Shown: positions 1-6,100 of the stretch, in pieces | How positions within the stretch are numbered: position 1 is the stretch's first letter | Layout of the letters: each line of letters opens with the position of its first letter | Source of the DNA: Pseudomonadota bacterium | GTDB lineage: Bacteria; Pseudomonadota; Gammaproteobacteria; Burkholderiales; Thiobacillaceae | Direction of reading: 5' to 3' | Assembly: GCA_021780975.1 (NCBI GenBank) | Contig: JAJXXS010000355.1 | Span: 1 to 10,019, forward strand | DNA: 10,019 bases | Program-made: the position numbers and the translations under genes | Notes under the pieces: model-generated | Told to the model about the DNA's origin: nothing | The model's input: the letters and a program-made list of their open reading frames with translations, nothing else | Databases searched by the model: none

Positions 1-787
1 CGGCGCCGAAATGGCGATGGGGCAGTTCGCCTTGGAGGGACTGGCGCAGGTTCTTGGTTTCTTCCTCGTCGACGAAGAGGTCGGAATTGCGTGTGACGCG
101 GAACTGGTAGCAGCCCTCGACCGTCATGCCCGCGAACAGCTCGCCCACATGGGCGTGCAGGATGGACGAGAGAAACACGAAACCGTATTCGCAGCCCGCG
201 ACCGCGTCAGGTATGCGGATGAAGCGCGGCAGCGCGCGCGGTGCCTGCACCACCGCCATGCCGGTATTGCGGCCGAAGGCGTCGCGTCCGGTCAGTTCGA
301 CGATGAAGTTGAGGCTCTTGTTCAGCACGCGCGGGAAAGGGTGGGCGGGATCCAGTCCGATGGGGGTCAGTACCGGCATCAGTTCGCGGAAAAAATAGTC
401 CGCGATCCAGGCCGCCTGCGCCTCGTTCCAGTGGGTGCGGCGGATGAAGCGGATGTTTTCGCGCGCGAGGGCCGGCAGGAGATCCTGGTTGAGCAGCCGG
501 TATTGGCGCTCGACCAGTTCGTGCGCCAGTTGGGACACGGCGCGGAAGGCCTGGCGCGGCACCAGGCCATCGGGCGAGGGCGTGGCGATGCCGGCCCTGA
601 TTTGTTCCTTCAGGCCCGCCACCCGCACTTCGAAGAATTCGTCCAGGTTGCTTGAGACGATGCACAGGAAGCGCAGGCGTTCGAGAAGGGGAGTGGCAGC
701 ATCCTCTGCCTGCGCGAGCACGCGGCGCTGGAATTCGAGGATGCCTAGTTCGCGATTGATGAGTTGATCGGGTGCGGGTATTTTCAT
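1..787 (-). CDS. ppk1: Polyphosphate kinase PPK1, N-terminal 262 residues (cut by window start)
   Basis: PPK1 reversibly transfers the gamma-phosphate of ATP to a growing polyphosphate chain. The reading frame runs from an ATG at 787 leftward off the window edge without a stop. The N-terminal signature is clear: residues 44-56 contain VSSNLDEFFEVRV, and N47 corresponds to the family's ATP-contacting Asn. Around 160 there is the GLDPAHPFPRVLNKSLNF segment typical of the start of the head domain. The catalytic histidines lie outside the window. Full PPK1 proteins are near 690 residues, so about 60 percent is missing. No good Shine-Dalgarno precedes the ATG. The upstream ATG in another frame hits a stop at once, so 787 is the only sensible start. 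The gene is divergent from a CYTH-CHAD gene, a family linked to polyphosphate, which supports the call. Confidence 0.96.
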   Translation of the reverse strand, partial: MKIPAPDQLINRELGILEFQRRVLAQAEDAATPLLERLRFLCIVSSNLDEFFEVRVAGLKEQIRAGIATPSPDGLVPRQAFRAVSQLAHELVERQYRLLNQDLLPALARENIRFIRRTHWNEAQAAWIADYFFRELMPVLTPIGLDPAHPFPRVLNKSLNFIVELTGRDAFGRNTGMAVVQAPRALPRFIRIPDAVAGCEYGFVFLSSILHAHVGELFAGMTVEGCYQFRVTRNSDLFVDEEETKNLRQSLQGELPHRHFGA

Positions 788-796
788 GGCATTAGG

Positions 797-817
797 TTTT
801 GCCGCATGCTAGCAAAA
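797..817. promoter_or_regulatory. Inverted repeat in the ppk1 / CYTH-CHAD divergent intergenic region
   Basis: The 75-base gap between the two divergent starts (787 and 863) contains TTTTGC (797-802) and its perfect reverse complement GCAAAA (812-817). The 9-base centre holds the palindrome GCATGC (804-809). The repeat lies about 10 bases upstream of the ppk1 ATG, so a bound protein could block ppk1 initiation, or the transcript could fold there. No convincing -35/-10 pair or Pho box is seen in the gap. A function as operator is inference; a 6-base arm pair could arise by chance. Confidence 0.3.
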
Positions 818-862
818 GGCCGTGCCAGCTTGCCACCTTCCCGAGTCTTCGGCTGCGTCTCT

Positions 863-2320
863 ATGGAAATCGAATTGAAGCTGCTGCTGCCTGCCGGCGC
901 CGGCGGGCTGCGCCGGCACCCGCTCCTGGCGGCAGTCAAATCCCAGCGCCGTCTGCTGCACACGCTCTATTTTGATACCGCGGACTGGCGCCTGGCGCGC
1001 GCCGGAGCGGCGCTCAGGGTGAGGCGCGAGGGGCGCGGCTGGGTGCAGACTTTCAAGTCCGAAGGACAGGGCATGGCGGGGTATTCCGCGCGGCTGGAGG
1101 AAGCGGCGGAGGTTGCCGGGCCGTGGCCCGAAGTCGCGCGCCTGCAGGCGCCGGAAGCGCACATCTGCACCAGGCTGGGCGGTGAACTGGCGGTGCGCTT
1201 CGAAACCCGCTTCTGGCGGCAGGCGTGGCTCGTCGTGGCAGAGGGAAGCCGCGTCGAGATCGCTCTCGATGCTGGGTCCATCCGCGCTCAGGGGCGCGAG
1301 GCGCCTATCGCCGAGTTGGAATTGGAACTGAAGGCGGGTGATCCCGAGGCACTGTTTGAACTCGCCCTGGCCTTGGCCGAGGCGGCACCCCTTTGGCCAT
1401 CGGAGGCGAGCAAGGCGCGCCGCGGCGTTGCCCTCGCGCGGGGCGAAGAGGCGGGGCCGGCCAAGGCCGGAGCCTGCGTGCTGAGGGCGGACATGAAGGC
1501 GGCACAGGGGTTGCGGCTGCTCTGCGGGAATGCTTTTACGCAATTGCTGGACAACTTGCCCGGCATTGTGGAAGGGGGCGACGCAGAATATCTGCATCAG
1601 GCGCGCGTGGGCCTGCGGCGCCTGCGCGCGGCACTCAAGCTGGGAGCCAAGCTTGCCAGCCCGCCGGCGGCAACCCTAAAAGGACTGGCCGAACTTGGAC
1701 AACTGCTGGGGGAGGCGCGCGATTGGGACGTACAGGACAGTGCGGTGCTGCCCGCGCTGCTGGGCGCCTGGCCGGACCAGGAGGCAGCCGTAAGGCTGCG
1801 TGCCGGCGTGGAAGGGTTGCGGCGGGAGGCCCATGCAGTGCTGGGCAGGCATCTGCTGGAACCGTCAGTCTCGCGCCTGCTTCTGCTGCTGGCGCGCTGG
1901 CTCGCCTCGCCGGCGGCGCCGCGCGGCGACGAGAGGGTCACGAAGTGGGCGCACGGCAGCCTGCGCCGCTACTGGCGTAGCCTGCAAGGCCGCCTGGGGG
2001 AGGCCGCCGGCGCAACTGACGCGGACATCCATGCGCTGCGTCTGGCGGTGAAAAGGCTGCGCTATGCGCTGGATTTTTTTCACCATCTGGTGGGGGAGGA
2101 GGCGCATGCCTTGGCCCGCCGCCTCGGCCGCTTGCAGGATGATCTCGGGCACTACAATGATCGCTGCGTCGCCGTTCGATGCTTGGAGCGGGCGGCGGCG
2201 CGAATGGGGGTTGCGAGCACCGAGTTTGGCGCTGGCTGGCTCGCGGCGGAGAAAATTGCCCTGCGCGCCGCCCTGCGGAAGGATTGCGCTGAGCTTGCCA
2301 AAACTCGCGCGCGTTGGTGA
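863..2320 (+). CDS. CYTH-CHAD domain protein (putative inorganic triphosphatase / polyphosphate-binding)
   Basis: 485 residues with the same two-domain layout as E. coli YgiF. The N-terminal CYTH domain (1 to about 195) starts with the metal/phosphate tunnel motif ExExK (E2, E4, K6). It continues with YFDT (36-39), basic strand LRVRR (51-55), TFK (63-65), a C-terminal acidic strand ELELELK (151-157) and SKARR (183-187). These are the residues expected of a triphosphate-hydrolysing tunnel. The CHAD domain (about 212-485) has two histidine helices: HQARVGLRRLRAALKL starting at H245 and HALRLAVKRLRYALDFF starting at H390. CHAD domains are known to associate with polyphosphate. The ATG at 863 is chosen because ExExK must sit at the extreme N-terminus. 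An in-frame upstream extension to 764 would overlap ppk1 and adds nothing family-like. No clear ribosome binding site is seen before 863. The divergent ppk1 neighbour suggests a role in polyphosphate turnover or binding. Confidence 0.92.
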   Translation: MEIELKLLLPAGAGGLRRHPLLAAVKSQRRLLHTLYFDTADWRLARAGAALRVRREGRGWVQTFKSEGQGMAGYSARLEEAAEVAGPWPEVARLQAPEAHICTRLGGELAVRFETRFWRQAWLVVAEGSRVEIALDAGSIRAQGREAPIAELELELKAGDPEALFELALALAEAAPLWPSEASKARRGVALARGEEAGPAKAGACVLRADMKAAQGLRLLCGNAFTQLLDNLPGIVEGGDAEYLHQARVGLRRLRAALKLGAKLASPPAATLKGLAELGQLLGEARDWDVQDSAVLPALLGAWPDQEAAVRLRAGVEGLRREAHAVLGRHLLEPSVSRLLLLLARWLASPAAPRGDERVTKWAHGSLRRYWRSLQGRLGEAAGATDADIHALRLAVKRLRYALDFFHHLVGEEAHALARRLGRLQDDLGHYNDRCVAVRCLERAAARMGVASTEFGAGWLAAEKIALRAALRKDCAELAKTRARW

Positions 2321-2364
2321 GGTCGGCCCTCGAACGGGGGCATTGCGCCATGATCGCAGCGGGG

Positions 2365-2370
2365 AAAGGA
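2365..2370 (+). promoter_or_regulatory. Ribosome binding site of sixA
   Basis: AAAGGA, 8 bases before the ATG at 2379. It fixes the start where the RHA catalytic motif falls at residues 7-9, instead of the much longer open frame that begins inside the CYTH-CHAD gene. Confidence 0.6.
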
Positions 2371-2378
2371 CGCAGAGT

Positions 2379-2831
2379 ATGAATTTGATTCTTTGGCGCC
2401 ACGCCGAGGCTGAAGAGGGCACGGACGATTTGGCGCGTGCGCTGACGCCGAAAGGGGAGCGCCAGGCACGCGCCATGGGGAAATGGCTGCGCCGGCACCT
2501 GCCGGAGGAAACACGCCTACTCGCCAGCCCGGCCTTGCGTACCCGGCAGACGGTCGAGGCATTGGGGCAGGCCTGGCAGAGCGTGGGCGATCTTGCGCCC
2601 GGCGCTTCAGCAAACGATGTTCTGCACGTGGCCGGCTGGCCGCGAGCTGGCGGTTGCGTGCTGGTGGTGGGACATCAGCCCACGCTGGGCGAGGTCGCTG
2701 CGTTCCTGCTGGGCGCGCAACGCGCATTGAGCCTGCGCAAGGGCGGCATCCTGTGGTTCGAGCGGCGGATGCGCAACAGTGCGGCGCGCATTGATCTGCG
2801 CGCCGCATTGGATGCCAGTTTGCTGGATTAG
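2379..2831 (+). CDS. sixA: Phosphohistidine phosphatase SixA-like (histidine phosphatase superfamily)
   Basis: 150 residues, the normal SixA size (about 150-160). The N-terminus MNLILWRHAEAEEG carries the RHA signature; H8 is the expected phospho-accepting histidine and R7 its partner. LTPKGERQA (22-30) and SPALRTRQT (50-58) supply further phosphate-pocket arginines, and VVGHQPTL (97-104) supplies the second catalytic histidine, H99. This is the short SixA branch and not a phosphoglycerate mutase. Known SixA proteins dephosphorylate phosphohistidine on signalling or phosphotransferase proteins. It starts 58 bases after the CYTH-CHAD stop and is probably co-transcribed. SixA genes often neighbour CHAD or ppk genes, so a link to polyphosphate metabolism is plausible but inferred. 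It ends 18 bases before the convergent DsrE-like gene. Confidence 0.93.
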   Translation: MNLILWRHAEAEEGTDDLARALTPKGERQARAMGKWLRRHLPEETRLLASPALRTRQTVEALGQAWQSVGDLAPGASANDVLHVAGWPRAGGCVLVVGHQPTLGEVAAFLLGAQRALSLRKGGILWFERRMRNSAARIDLRAALDASLLD

Positions 2832-2849
2832 AAGCCTATCGGGCGTTTT

Positions 2850-3371
2850 TCAGAAATCAGCCGCCGGTTTCGGTGCGCCGGGGTGGATGTAGGCCCAGCC
2901 CTGCGCCTCGCGCAGCGTGATCTCACCCATGCCGGAAGGCACGATGGTGATGAAGGGATAAAGATTGCCGCGATCCACGTGCAATTCCTTCAGGGTGTTG
3001 GCGCACTGGGCGAGGATGACGCCCTCCTCCTGCAGCTTCTTGAGGCGCTCTTCGAAGCCGTTGCCTTTGACATAGACGTCGAAGCCCTTGCTGTTGGCGA
3101 CCAGTTCGACCGTGATATGCCCCTTGAGGCGCGGGTCGTTGAGCAGGTTCTCGATGTTGGTGAGAGTTTTCTTGATGGCGATGGGGCCGCCGTTGTCGAG
3201 CTGCACCACGGCGCCATAGTGCATGTCCGGATTGGGTTCCGCGGGTGCCTTGACGACGGCCGCGCCGGCCTGCTGGCTGGCGATGGCGAGCGCTACGGCC
3301 CCCAAAGCGAGGGAGAGTCTTTGCCGCAGCCGGCGCAAGGTCGTGGGGTGGTGCTGGGATGGTTGATACAT
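2850..3371 (-). CDS. Exported DsrE/DsrF-like family protein
   Basis: 173 residues. Residues 1-37 look like a signal peptide: basic residues at 13-18, hydrophobic core about 19-31, and an AGA|A cleavage site near 37/38. The mature part matches the DsrE/DsrF-like fold: strand YGAVVQLDNGG (52-62), helix TLTNIENLLND (69-79), strand ITVELVANSKGFDVYVKG (86-103), then EEGVILAQCANTL (115-127) with the single cysteine C123 at the usual position of the family's active or sulfur-carrying cysteine. It ends with HPGAPKPAADF. Cytoplasmic DsrE and TusD relatives relay sulfur. Exported members occur widely and their function is not established, so no reaction is assigned. AGGAG 6 bases before the ATG at 3371 decides the start; a longer in-frame extension to 3911 is rejected. 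The response-regulator gene lies 59 bases upstream on the same strand, so co-transcription is possible. Confidence 0.8.
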   Translation of the reverse strand: MYQPSQHHPTTLRRLRQRLSLALGAVALAIASQQAGAAVVKAPAEPNPDMHYGAVVQLDNGGPIAIKKTLTNIENLLNDPRLKGHITVELVANSKGFDVYVKGNGFEERLKKLQEEGVILAQCANTLKELHVDRGNLYPFITIVPSGMGEITLREAQGWAYIHPGAPKPAADF

Positions 3372-3377
3372 CGCTGT

Positions 3378-3382
3378 CTCCT
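3378..3382 (-). promoter_or_regulatory. Ribosome binding site of the DsrE-like gene
   Basis: AGGAG on the minus strand, 6 bases before the ATG at 3371. It sets the start just ahead of the signal peptide within a longer open frame. Confidence 0.7.
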
Positions 3383-3430
3383 CATATTCGTATTGTGACT
3401 GGCTGAATCGAAATGGCAGCCAAGCGCACT

Positions 3431-3862
3431 TTATTCCCCATGAGCCGCGATGGCAGCCGGTATTTTCATACCGCCAACCCTGCGCACGGCAGCAAGCAGA
3501 CGGGTGGCGCTGCAGGGCTTGCCGAGGATGGCGTCGGCGCCCACCTGGAGCGCCTGGCGTCGGAAGTCGGGGCCGCTTTCCGCGCTTACCATGAGGATGG
3601 GAAGGGCGGCGAGGCAAGGTTCGCCGCGCACTCTGCGAATCAGGGCAATGCCGTCCAAACCCGGCATGGCACAGTCGGTGACAAGGCCTGCCCAGGGTCT
3701 CTGCATCAACAGGTCCCAGGCCTCGCGGCCATCGGCAGCGCACACCGCGGGCAGGCCGGCGCGGCGCAGCCAGTGGCCTAGGAGGCGGCGCAGGGGGGAA
3801 AAATCGTCCACCACGAGCCAGGTTTCGGCGGCGCGCGGGGCTATAATCGTTCGCGTTTCCAT
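3431..3862 (-). CDS. Single-domain response regulator (CheY-like receiver)
   Basis: 143 residues, one receiver domain and no output domain. Acidic pair D19/D20 (LVVDD), phospho-acceptor D63 in VTDCAMPGLDG, switch Ser S93 (MVSAES) and conserved lysine K115 (GKP) are all present, so it should be phosphorylatable. The usual CheY aromatic near the end of the fourth strand is not obvious. Its start at 3862 is 54 bases from the divergent fliF-fliG start, which suggests a role in motility or in control of this machine, for example as a rotor ligand or a phosphate sink. That is inference. The first ten residues before the receiver core are extra, and no strong ribosome binding site precedes the ATG, so a slightly different start is possible. 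Its stop is 59 bases before the DsrE-like gene. Confidence 0.9.
   Translation of the reverse strand: METRTIIAPRAAETWLVVDDFSPLRRLLGHWLRRAGLPAVCAADGREAWDLLMQRPWAGLVTDCAMPGLDGIALIRRVRGEPCLAALPILMVSAESGPDFRRQALQVGADAILGKPCSATRLLAAVRRVGGMKIPAAIAAHGE
3842..3847 (+). promoter_or_regulatory. Candidate -10 element for the flagellar operon
   Basis: A perfect TATAAT stands out in very GC-rich surroundings, pointing toward fliF-fliG about 70 bases before its ATG, and lies inside the first codons of the divergent response regulator. A -35 at the right spacing is poor (AGGTTT or similar, 3820-3825). I see no sigma-28 (TAAA...GCCGATAA) or sigma-54 (TGGC...TTGC) flagellar promoter in the gap. The promoter call is therefore weak. 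Confidence 0.35.
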
Positions 3863-3898
3863 AGCGTATGCTTACGGACCAAACCGACATGAAGCGTA

Positions 3899-3905
3899 GG
3901 GGGAG
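3899..3905 (+). promoter_or_regulatory. Ribosome binding site of the fliF-fliG fusion gene
   Basis: GGGGGAG, with GGAG at 3902-3905, eleven bases before the ATG at 3917. The spacing is a little long. The ATG at 3889 opens only a 12-codon frame in another phase. Confidence 0.45.
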
Positions 3906-3916
3906 ACGCACAACGC

Positions 3917-6100
3917 ATGGCCGCTAATGTCCCGATGTCCGCGAGATTGCGCGCGGCGTGGCGGGCTTCCCCCCGCTCCCTGCGCTGGATGGCGATCCTG
4001 GCGGCAGCGCTGGCCTTGGCGCTATGGGCAGGGTCTTACTGGATGGCGCGGGTGCCAGTGCAATACGTTGCGCTGTACGGTCAGCTCTCGGCGCGCCAGG
4101 GGGGGGAGGTATTGCAGGCGCTCGATCACCTCGCCATCCCCTACCGCATTTCCGGCGATCAGATCCTGGTGGCGCAAAGCCAGGTGAGCACGGCGCGCAT
4201 GCGCCTAGCGGCCGAAGGTCTGCCGCACCGGGAAGATGAGACACGGGCGTCTGCGCTGCCCTGGCTCATGGAGCCGCGCTGGCGCCAGCAGCTTGATTAC
4301 CAGCATTCCCTGGAGATCCGCGTCGACCATGCACTGGCGTCCCTGGCCTACCTCAAGAGCGCGCAGGTGCACTTGACGCTGCCGCCCGCCAGCCCGTTCC
4401 TGCGCCAGCCTGTCGAGCAGCCGAGTGCGGCCGCGGTCGTGCAATTCAAATCCGAGCCGCCTGACGAAGGTCAGATCGAAGCCCTGCGCGAGCTGGTCGC
4501 CGCGGCTGTCCCAGGCCTTAGCGCTGATCGCGTGAGCGTGCTGGAGCCCGACGGGAATGTGCTGGCGCTGGGGCAGAGCACAGCGCGCGCTGGCGTGGGC
4601 GCGCTGGAAAGCCGCCTGAATCTGCGCCTGCAACAGGTACTACTGCCTTGGCTGGGTCAGGGGCATGTGAAAAGCCGGGTGACGGTGGAGCCGCAGGCCC
4701 CGGACGTGCACGGCAAGGTCGCTCCCCCGCGGGTTTCCGCCCTCGTGCTCGTGGACGCGGCAGCCTATCCCCATTGGGGCCCTGCAGAAGCCGACCGGTT
4801 GCATGTGCTGGCGGCGCAGGCGTTGGGTGACGCCGCGGCCGTGCAAGTCCAACTGCTGCCTTTTCATGCTCCCGCCGCCATTGCCCCTGCCACGTCGGTG
4901 CCAGCGCAGATGCCGGCGCCCTCTGCACGCCTCGCTACCGGGTGGGTCTGGCCGCTGGTCCTTGCCGTGCTTGCGGCTGCGCTATTCCTGACCGCCCGGC
5001 TGTTGCGTCAGCGCCCTGTCAAGGCGGCGCCGCAGGACGATTTCGCTACGCTGCTCGGCGAAGCGCGCGAGCTTGCCGCGCGCGATCCCGACCGCGCCGC
5101 CTGCGTGCTGCGCAAATGGCTGGAGACCGCAGGGACGGCCGACAAGGCCGCCACTCTGCTGCTGGCCCTCGGGGAAGACGCCGCGGCACAGATGCTGCGG
5201 CGTTTGGCGCCTGCGCAGGTGACCGAGCTCACGCGCCGGCTGCGCGGAAGCCAGCCGCTGACGCGTGACGCGCTGCGCCCGCTGCTGGCCGAATTCGGCG
5301 CCGAGGCGGAGCGCCAGACCGGCCTGGGCGTGGAGCCGGAAGCCTTTCTCGGGCGGGCGTTGAGCCAGGCCTTGGGGACGGAAACTGCCGCGCGCCTGCT
5401 GCAGCGCCAGAATCACGAACTGGGCGGATTCAAGCAGTTGGCTTGGCTGGCTCCGGAGGACGTCGCCGGCTTGCTGGGGGATGAGCCTCCTGCCGTGCTG
5501 GCGACGGTGCTCGCCCATCTGGAGCGCGAGCAGGCAGCGCGCGTGCTCGCGTTGCTGCCGGCCGAGCGCCAGGAAGAGACCCTGCTTGCCTTGACGCGCG
5601 GCCAGGCTTTGGCAGCGGAGGCCTTGGCGGAACTCGATGCCTGGCTGCGCGAGCGCCTGGCGCAAAGCGATCAGGCCGCAGAGAGCAGCGGCGAGCAGGT
5701 GGCCGGTGACCTGCTCGTGCGCCTGCCGCCGCCCATCGGGCGCCGGCTGGTGGACGGGCTGGCGCAGAAATCTCCCCAACTGGCGCGCAGTCTGGAAGCG
5801 GAAGTTCTGCAGTTTGCCGACCTGGCGCGCCTGGATCCGGTGTCGCGCGTGAATTTCTTCAAATCCATTCCGGCGCGCAGCTTGCTGCTCGCCCTCAAAG
5901 GTGCAGACCCGGGGCTGGCGGAGAGCCTCACCCGCGGCATGACGGATACCGCCGCGCGGCGGCTCAAGGACGACCTGACGGCGCTCGGGCCGGTCAAGGT
6001 GGCTGACATCCAGCAGGCACAGGCGGAAGTGCTGACGCTGTTGCGCGCACAGGTAGGCGCCGGCGCGGTGCTGCTCAAGACAGCGGAGGCGGCGGCATGA
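3917..6100 (+). CDS. fliF/fliG: FliF-FliG fusion: MS-ring protein joined to rotor switch protein
   Basis: One 727-residue frame covers two proteins that are normally separate. FliF part: TM1 about 24-43; RBM1 about 47-105 (YVALYGQLSARQGGEVLQAL, then RMRLAAEGLP); RBM2 about 120-215 (KSAQVHLTLP at 147-156, then VPGLSADRVSVLEPDG); a reduced RBM3 about 228-316; TM2 about 343-362; and the FliG-binding helix AREL..DP..AACVLRKWL (383-402). FliG part: FliG_N from DKAATLLLALGEDAAAQML (409-427) to about 497; FliG_M about 505-560; FliG_C about 593-712 with ALKGA (659-663) and KDDL...GPVK (684-694). Normal FliF is about 550 and FliG about 330 residues, so the fusion is roughly 150 short, all lost from FliF. 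The reading frame is continuous with no internal start site of quality near the junction. It should build the inner-membrane ring with a rotor face in fixed 1:1 ratio. It heads the operon and overlaps fliH by ATGA. Confidence 0.93.
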   Translation: MAANVPMSARLRAAWRASPRSLRWMAILAAALALALWAGSYWMARVPVQYVALYGQLSARQGGEVLQALDHLAIPYRISGDQILVAQSQVSTARMRLAAEGLPHREDETRASALPWLMEPRWRQQLDYQHSLEIRVDHALASLAYLKSAQVHLTLPPASPFLRQPVEQPSAAAVVQFKSEPPDEGQIEALRELVAAAVPGLSADRVSVLEPDGNVLALGQSTARAGVGALESRLNLRLQQVLLPWLGQGHVKSRVTVEPQAPDVHGKVAPPRVSALVLVDAAAYPHWGPAEADRLHVLAAQALGDAAAVQVQLLPFHAPAAIAPATSVPAQMPAPSARLATGWVWPLVLAVLAAALFLTARLLRQRPVKAAPQDDFATLLGEARELAARDPDRAACVLRKWLETAGTADKAATLLLALGEDAAAQMLRRLAPAQVTELTRRLRGSQPLTRDALRPLLAEFGAEAERQTGLGVEPEAFLGRALSQALGTETAARLLQRQNHELGGFKQLAWLAPEDVAGLLGDEPPAVLATVLAHLEREQAARVLALLPAERQEETLLALTRGQALAAEALAELDAWLRERLAQSDQAAESSGEQVAGDLLVRLPPPIGRRLVDGLAQKSPQLARSLEAEVLQFADLARLDPVSRVNFFKSIPARSLLLALKGADPGLAESLTRGMTDTAARRLKDDLTALGPVKVADIQQAQAEVLTLLRAQVGAGAVLLKTAEAAA
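6085..6089 (+). promoter_or_regulatory. Ribosome binding site of fliH inside the fusion gene
   Basis: GGAGG, 7 bases before the fliH ATG at 6097, which overlaps the fliF-fliG stop (ATGA). This suggests coupled translation. Confidence 0.6.

Noticed and set aside
764..862. N-terminal extension of the CYTH-CHAD protein to an ATG at 764
   Set aside because: It would overlap the start of ppk1, and the CYTH ExExK motif must be at the N-terminus, which the ATG at 863 provides.
809..1597. Long minus-strand open frame opposite the CYTH-CHAD gene
   Set aside because: Shadow frame caused by high GC; composition is biased and no family is recognisable, while the plus strand has clear domains.
2832..2850. 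Terminator between the convergent sixA and DsrE-like genes
   Set aside because: A run of five T follows only a 3-base stem (GCC/GGC); this is too weak to call.
3372..3911. Long in-frame extension of the DsrE-like gene upstream to 3911
   Set aside because: It covers the response-regulator gene in another frame, has biased Arg/Pro composition, and the good ribosome binding site and signal peptide place the start at 3371.
3863..3916. Sigma-54 or sigma-28 flagellar promoter before the fusion gene
   Set aside because: Neither consensus is present in the divergent gap.
5105..5107. Internal GTG that might start a separate FliG
   Set aside because: No Shine-Dalgarno-like sequence precedes it and it lies inside the conserved FliF terminal helix.
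5090..5150. The FliF-FliG junction as a sequencing error that joins two genes
   Set aside because: The frame and GC-rich codon use are continuous. The FliF terminal helix runs into FliG_N with no leftover intergenic or out-of-frame sequence, as an artefact would leave. A single-base error would not produce this clean join.
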